This document shows positions 1 through 23,406 of a DNA stretch of 23,406 bases, piece after piece. The notes beneath the pieces were generated by a model that searched no databases, was not told where the DNA came from, and worked only from the letters and a program-made list of their open reading frames with translations. The stretch comes from Elysia marginata (Eukaryota; Mollusca; Gastropoda; Plakobranchidae), in NCBI GenBank assembly GCA_019649035.1, contig BMAT01001294.1, positions 8,962-32,367 on the forward strand, read 5' to 3'. A program made the translations under genes and the position numbers. The first letter of the stretch is position 1, and each line of letters starts with the position of its first letter.

Positions 1-228
1 TAGTTATCAAGAAAAAGTCTTAAACTCTCTTTTTTAGACTCTACGTGCGGCCTTAAATATTTTACGGTTTCTAAAGAAATTGAAAAAAAAAAAAAAGAAA
101 ACAGTTGCATAAAGAGCGGCATGGTGTACACTTGAAAAAAGAGATCGATGGTAGCGGCCTACATTTCAGTTAGAAAGATCAATTTTTCAATAGAATTTAC
201 AGATATTAAGAGGAAGAATGGCATCATG

Positions 229-418
229 AGGGGTCTCTTAGTTTGTAGTACAGTCGGGCATTAGCCTACTCTACAGGTCCTGGGTTTGATCGCACATGTT
301 GATGTAGGACATTTATTCAATGCCCTGTGCTCACCCAGCATACATTGGGCATCCAGGTCTCTTTTTTACAGGGATGTAAATCTCTAACTTTAGCTGTTTT
401 TATTTTATTTTATTTTAT
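229..418 (+). repeat. Old tRNA-derived SINE remnant
   Basis: A degenerate A-box-like stretch at 237-252 (CTTAGTTTGTAGTACA) is followed about 42 bases on by a B-box-like GGGTTTGATCGC at 282-293. After an unrelated body comes a TTTTA-type repeat at 395-418. This order (tRNA head, body, simple A/T tail) is that of a tRNA-SINE. It is diverged, and no target duplication was found. Confidence 0.45.
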
Positions 419-1193
419 AAAGAAAACTCAAGCCATAAATCAACACCAGCTCCCAAGTTATATCTCAGATTTATGTACTTACGGTAACATAATAAAGCTC
501 AACTCCCGCTGCTTCCATCTACGATTGAATTAACATTCTCTACTTTTCTCTATAGACCGATTTAAAAGTTTCAAAAAATATTAATATCTTATTTCTAACA
601 ATATGTAGTACAATACTCAAAAAAAAAAGACTTAAAGATTTTTGCATCATGTTCAGATGTTTTCTTCATTGGTCTTTCAGACCACTATCTTTAAAAGACT
701 GAAAAAGTAAAGAGGGCAAAAAGACAAAAAGAAAAAATAAAAAAAAATAAAAACCTACCTAGCCCACTATGTAGTGTGACAAGATGATGGGTAGTAATAC
801 ATAAAACGTACAATGGAATCCTGATAAAGTCAACGGGTTGGGACCGTTCATCATCACAAACATGTAAAGAAATAGAGAATGGGGCTGCGAAACAATGTTG
901 ACTTAAAGCAAGAGTTTCCCTTAAAGATGTTGACTTTAAGTGGATTCCACTGTATTTTAACAGTGTTCAATATACATGTAATTTTACAGACATGTTCAAT
1001 AGGGCAAGTGCTTTATTGCTTAAAAGAAAAGTATATTTCTTGACGACTTAGATAACATTAGCTACCATTTGCATTTTATATAATTATTTCTCTCGCATTC
1101 TGGCTAAATGTGTTGTTAAGTCGAATAGCTCAGTTTTGAGATTATGGGCTTTTAAAGTTTAGTGGATGTTCAGACGTCATTTTTTTCAGATAG
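419..1193. other. AT-rich intergenic stretch, nothing recognised
   Basis: No ORF of note, no repeat structure beyond A-runs (for example 720-752), and no RNA gene seen. Confidence 0.5.
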
Positions 1194-1417
1194 TAGAGAC
1201 CTTTAGCACACGCACCGTGTCTCAAAACGCGTACGTGAAAATCGGGAAAGCAGATTGAGAAACTATAAAAATAATGAAACCAGTTTCTAAAAAAAGAATA
1301 GACCCACAGACGTTCTATTTTTAGAAACTGGTTTAATTATTTTTATAGTTTCTCAATCTGCTTTCCCGATTTTCACGTACGCGTAGTGAGACACGGTGCG
1401 TGTGCTAAAGGTCTCTA
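1194..1417. mobile_element. Foldback / palindromic MITE
   Basis: Two 105-base inverted arms (1194-1298 and 1313-1417) match at all but 4 positions and flank a 14-base loop. The ends read TAGAGACC...GGTCTCTA, so a TA target duplication with GAGACCTTTAGCACACGCAC as terminus is possible, which would suit a Tc1/mariner-type source. It has no coding capacity. As RNA it would fold into one long hairpin. The element class is inferred; the palindrome is seen directly. Confidence 0.8.
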
Positions 1418-1893
1418 ATGACACTAAAACCTTTCCTAAACAGTTTTCACCGCTAATTCCAGTTAAAATTTGATGTTTTATGTGTTTGATGTTTTAGATT
1501 TTACGTATACTAAAGCTTTTATACCTTTATATTCAACTTCCTGGTCATAGATCTACTTTCTCAGTTGATAGATTGAGATTGTATTGTGAACCTCCGGTCT
1601 TAAACCAAACAGCGTTTGGTTGGAAAATTTATCGTTCATTAGAGTGTTACATGTGTTTCTTATCACCCCAAATTTAAGGTCGACGGTTTATATTTAAGCC
1701 CAGATATAGGCCTCTATATCCATGCAATAGTACTGTAGATATACCCCATGGTTTGAAAAAAGTTATTTTTATTACGGTACCCTGAGCGGCAAAAATGTTT
1801 GGAAACCACCCGGTACCCAAATGACGGTTTAAACTTTCATTTAAAATGTTTCATTAATTAGATATCACAAAAGACAATCATATTTTTTGATTC

Positions 1894-1895
<2 letters not shown>
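1418..1895. other. Intergenic, nothing recognised
   Basis: No gene, RNA or structured repeat was seen. Several GGTACC-like words occur around 1778-1815 without clear pattern. Confidence 0.5.

Positions 1896-1931
<36 letters not shown>
1896..1931 (+). repeat. (CT)18 microsatellite
   Basis: A pure dinucleotide run followed by a pyrimidine-rich stretch to about 2055. Confidence 0.95.
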
Positions 1932-1933
<2 letters not shown>

Positions 1934-2206
1934 TTTTCGTTTTCACTGTTATTATCTCTGCCCTCTCTTCCCTAACTCTCCTATATCTGTCTGTCTCTCC
2001 ACATTAAATTGCGGTATCTGTCTGATTGTCCGTATCCGCCCGCCTCTCTCTGCAACTCGCACTGATAATATCAATTGCATCAGGTATATTTTCGTTGTTC
2101 TTTTTTACTACCTCAGTTTTTGTTCTTCTCTTCATCACAGCTACCTTTGCTTCACTTGTTTATTCGCTTCATTTTATTTATTCTGTTACCTCTATCCAAT
2201 ATTAAA

Positions 2207-2501
2207 GACCGGCTCTGTGGCTTAGCGGTAAGACACTCGCTCAGAGATCGGGAGGTGCGGGTTCGAGTCAAACCAAGGACTTTAAAATTGGTATTAGTAG
2301 CTGATCCGCCTAGTGTCTGGCATTATGGATTCAGTGCTAAGTCTGATCGGCCCGGTGTCAGGATAATGTGACTGGGTGTAAAGTATTCAAGCGCTCCTTA
2401 CATCACAGTGTGGCAGCACGCTTTCAATTGTCCCAAGCGCCGTCTCTGATATAACCTTGTAGCTATAAAGAGACGTTAAAATTCAAACAACCTAACCTAA
2501 C
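2207..2501 (+). mobile_element. Full-length tRNA-derived SINE with target-site duplication
   Basis: The head carries a pol III A box TGGCTTAGCGG at 2218-2228 and a B box GGTTCGAGTCA at 2260-2270, spaced as in a tRNA. A body and a 3' tail of AACCT repeats (2487-2501) follow. The element is bracketed by CTATCCAATATTAAA (2192-2206) and CTATCCAATATCAAA (2502-2516), a 15-base duplication with one mismatch. It is therefore a retroposed SINE and not a tRNA gene. A second copy lies at 3175-3415. Confidence 0.9.
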
Positions 2502-2516
2502 CTATCCAATATCAAA

Positions 2517-3134
2517 AATTATTTAAAAATAAGGTTTACCAGTAGGCCATACTGTGCTAAAACAATTTCAATCTCCAGTTCAACTAAGCACGGAATGTCG
2601 AAGCCGTGTTAAGGCAGAATTCTTTGTAACATGCGGCAGCACAACAACATCATGGCTTTTAGTTCTACTAATGAGTACTAAGGCAAAGCTAAGTTCATCC
2701 TTTATCGAGATGCCACTAACATCTCAGTGGCAAAAGTCAGCACTTAGGGTCTGGTCTCCAATTTCAGCTTCGGTAAGCTGCAATCCGCGACACTACAGAA
2801 ATGAGAAATTGATTTCCTCTAGCAAGAGTGATTGATGCACTCTTACCCAGTCGCTTTCTTCAGTTCGCTGATCATAGCAGACCAGTATTGATACATGTAT
2901 TAAGTTTTTAGGTTTGGAGAATAAAAAGTTTGCTGAGTCTATTGAAAGTTGTTGTTTAGTGTGAGGTTTGGGAGAAACACAAAATATACAGTACTATCTA
3001 TATAGGTATATATAGACAGGATTTGTGTCAGGTGGACACCTTGTTATGGGTTTGCTTGCTTATTTTGTTATCATTTTTAATCAAACAATTGAAAATTTGC
3101 AAGGAGTCTATGTCAAATCAAGACTGTGGTAGCA

Positions 3135-3136
<2 letters not shown>
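2517..3136. other. Intergenic, nothing recognised
   Basis: An open frame at 2554-2835 has no recognisable protein similarity and no supporting signals. No RNA or repeat was seen. Confidence 0.45.

Positions 3137-3167
<31 letters not shown>
3137..3167 (+). repeat. (CT)n microsatellite
   Basis: About 15 CT units directly upstream of the second SINE copy. Confidence 0.95.
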
Positions 3168-3170
<3 letters not shown>

Positions 3171-3174
3171 TCAC

Positions 3175-3415
3175 GGCCGAGTCAAACCAAGGACATTAAA
3201 TTTGGTATTAGCAGCTGATCCGCCTAGTGTCTAGCATTATGGATTTAGTGCTAAGTCTGGTCGGCCCGGTGTCAGGATAATGTGATTGGGTTTGGTGTAC
3301 GAAAGCGCTCCTTACAAGTTACATCACAGTGTCACAGCACGCTTTCAATTGTTCCCAGCGCCGTCTCTGATATAACCTCAAAGTTGACTGGGACTTTAAA
3401 ACTCAAACATCCAAC
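3175..3415 (+). mobile_element. Second copy of the same SINE, head-truncated
   Basis: From CGAGTCAAACCAAGGAC onward it follows the 2265-2490 element almost base for base (ctgatccgcctagtgtct, cggcccggtgtcaggata), ending AACATCCAACC. The A box is absent and the B box is damaged, so it is not transcribable by itself. It differs by a small insertion near 3316 and a changed tail. Confidence 0.88.
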
Positions 3416-3417
3416 CT

Positions 3418-3463
<46 letters not shown>
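3416..3463 (+). repeat. (CT)n microsatellite with one interruption
   Basis: A CT run with one CCT interruption at about 3436. It abuts the SINE tail and ends just before the putative 5' UTR of ALDH5A1, so it may sit in the core promoter. Confidence 0.93.
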
Positions 3464-3467
<4 letters not shown>

Positions 3468-3617
3468 GCACAAAGATCCGAGTGCGGCCAGGAAACCCCA
3501 GTCAGTGATTTTAGTGTCAGGTTTTAGACAGTCTGCACGGAGCCAGCAGCTGGTCTGCTTGGAGAGTGATGGTCATCGTAGACAGGAATTCACCGTGCTC
3601 ACTGTTCCAGTGTCAAA
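3464..3617 (+). promoter_or_regulatory. Putative 5' UTR / promoter-proximal region of ALDH5A1
   Basis: This is the unique, GC-richer stretch between the CT microsatellite and the proposed start codon. No TATA box is visible, so the transcription start cannot be placed. It holds an out-of-frame ATG at 3569 (G at -3, G at +4) whose frame would run through the exon junction and stop about 53 codons later inside exon 2. If transcription starts upstream of it, this is an upstream ORF overlapping the main start. The assignment rests only on the neighbouring exon 1 model. Confidence 0.35.
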
Positions 3618-23184
<19,567 letters not shown>

Positions 23185-23406
23185 GGATATCTTGTGCCAT
23201 AATTTGTTGGATATTTTCATTCCAACACCCTTAAAATGTCAGGGATGCAAGTTTTCTGATTTTAATCGGAATTCCGATTTTTTCGTCTCCCCCCGATTTT
23301 TCCGATTTCCGTATTCCTTCTTCAACCAGACAATCAGCAACAAAAAAGTCGAAAAAATTATAAACTTATTCAAGTAAGAACTTAAACCGAGAAAAGACGA
23401 CCGGAA
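23185..23406 (+). other. 3' UTR / downstream flank
   Basis: Follows the TAA stop. No canonical AATAAA is seen in the 222 bases to the window end, so the polyadenylation site is probably further on. 23255-23312 is rich in CCGATTTT / AATCGG words, resembling in opposite orientation the AATCGGGAA-rich stretch at 14461-14580, possibly a shared repeat fragment. Confidence 0.5.

Noticed and set aside
2207..2280. tRNA gene, because of good A and B boxes
   Set aside because: It continues into a SINE body with an AACCT tail and target-site duplication, and a second copy exists at 3175.
2554..2835. 93-codon open frame in the upstream flank
   Set aside because: No protein similarity was recognised, and there is no splice or promoter context.

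Overview
This is eukaryotic nuclear DNA from an animal. It is AT-rich and intron-rich, with GT-AG splice sites, microsatellites, SINEs, a LINE fossil and MITE-like inverted repeats. The protein and repeat style suggest a lophotrochozoan, probably a mollusc; that placement is an inference and is not proven by the sequence.

One gene on the + strand dominates: a mitochondrial succinate-semialdehyde dehydrogenase (SSADH, ALDH5A1 family), the last enzyme of the GABA shunt. Eleven coding exons can be joined from 3618 to 23184 with every phase consistent. Using a single copy of exon 2, the join gives 1620 nt, i.e. 539 aa plus stop, close to the 535 aa of human ALDH5A1. The catalytic Asn, Glu and Cys, the NAD-site Lys and a Cys-X-Cys redox pair are all present. 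The first exon (21 codons, ending on a GTGAGT donor) is my proposal; exons 2-11 are supported directly by homology I recognise.

Exon 2 is present twice (10248-10419 and 14223-14394). It encodes the mitochondrial presequence and the start of the mature enzyme. The copies sit in a tandem repeat of about 2 kb (unit A about 8950-10987, unit B about 11060-14989). Unit B carries an extra block of about 2 kb and a replaced block of about 430 bp. Each exon copy is 172 bp, so including both would break the frame: they would have to be used one at a time. However, an assembly gap of 35 Ns lies exactly between the units, so two unmerged haplotypes are a serious alternative.

Layout: 1-3463 is upstream flank with an old tRNA-SINE remnant, a near-perfect 224-bp foldback element, a full tRNA-derived SINE with target-site duplication, a second copy of that SINE wedged between CT microsatellites, and no recognisable gene. 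Next come putative exon 1 and a 6.6-kb intron 1 holding a CT-rich tract, a small MITE-like element, an antisense LINE reverse-transcriptase fossil and a zone dense in TAGATCTA palindromes. The duplicated exon-2 region follows, then exons 3-11 with ordinary AT-rich introns. A short 3' flank with no visible AATAAA ends the window.
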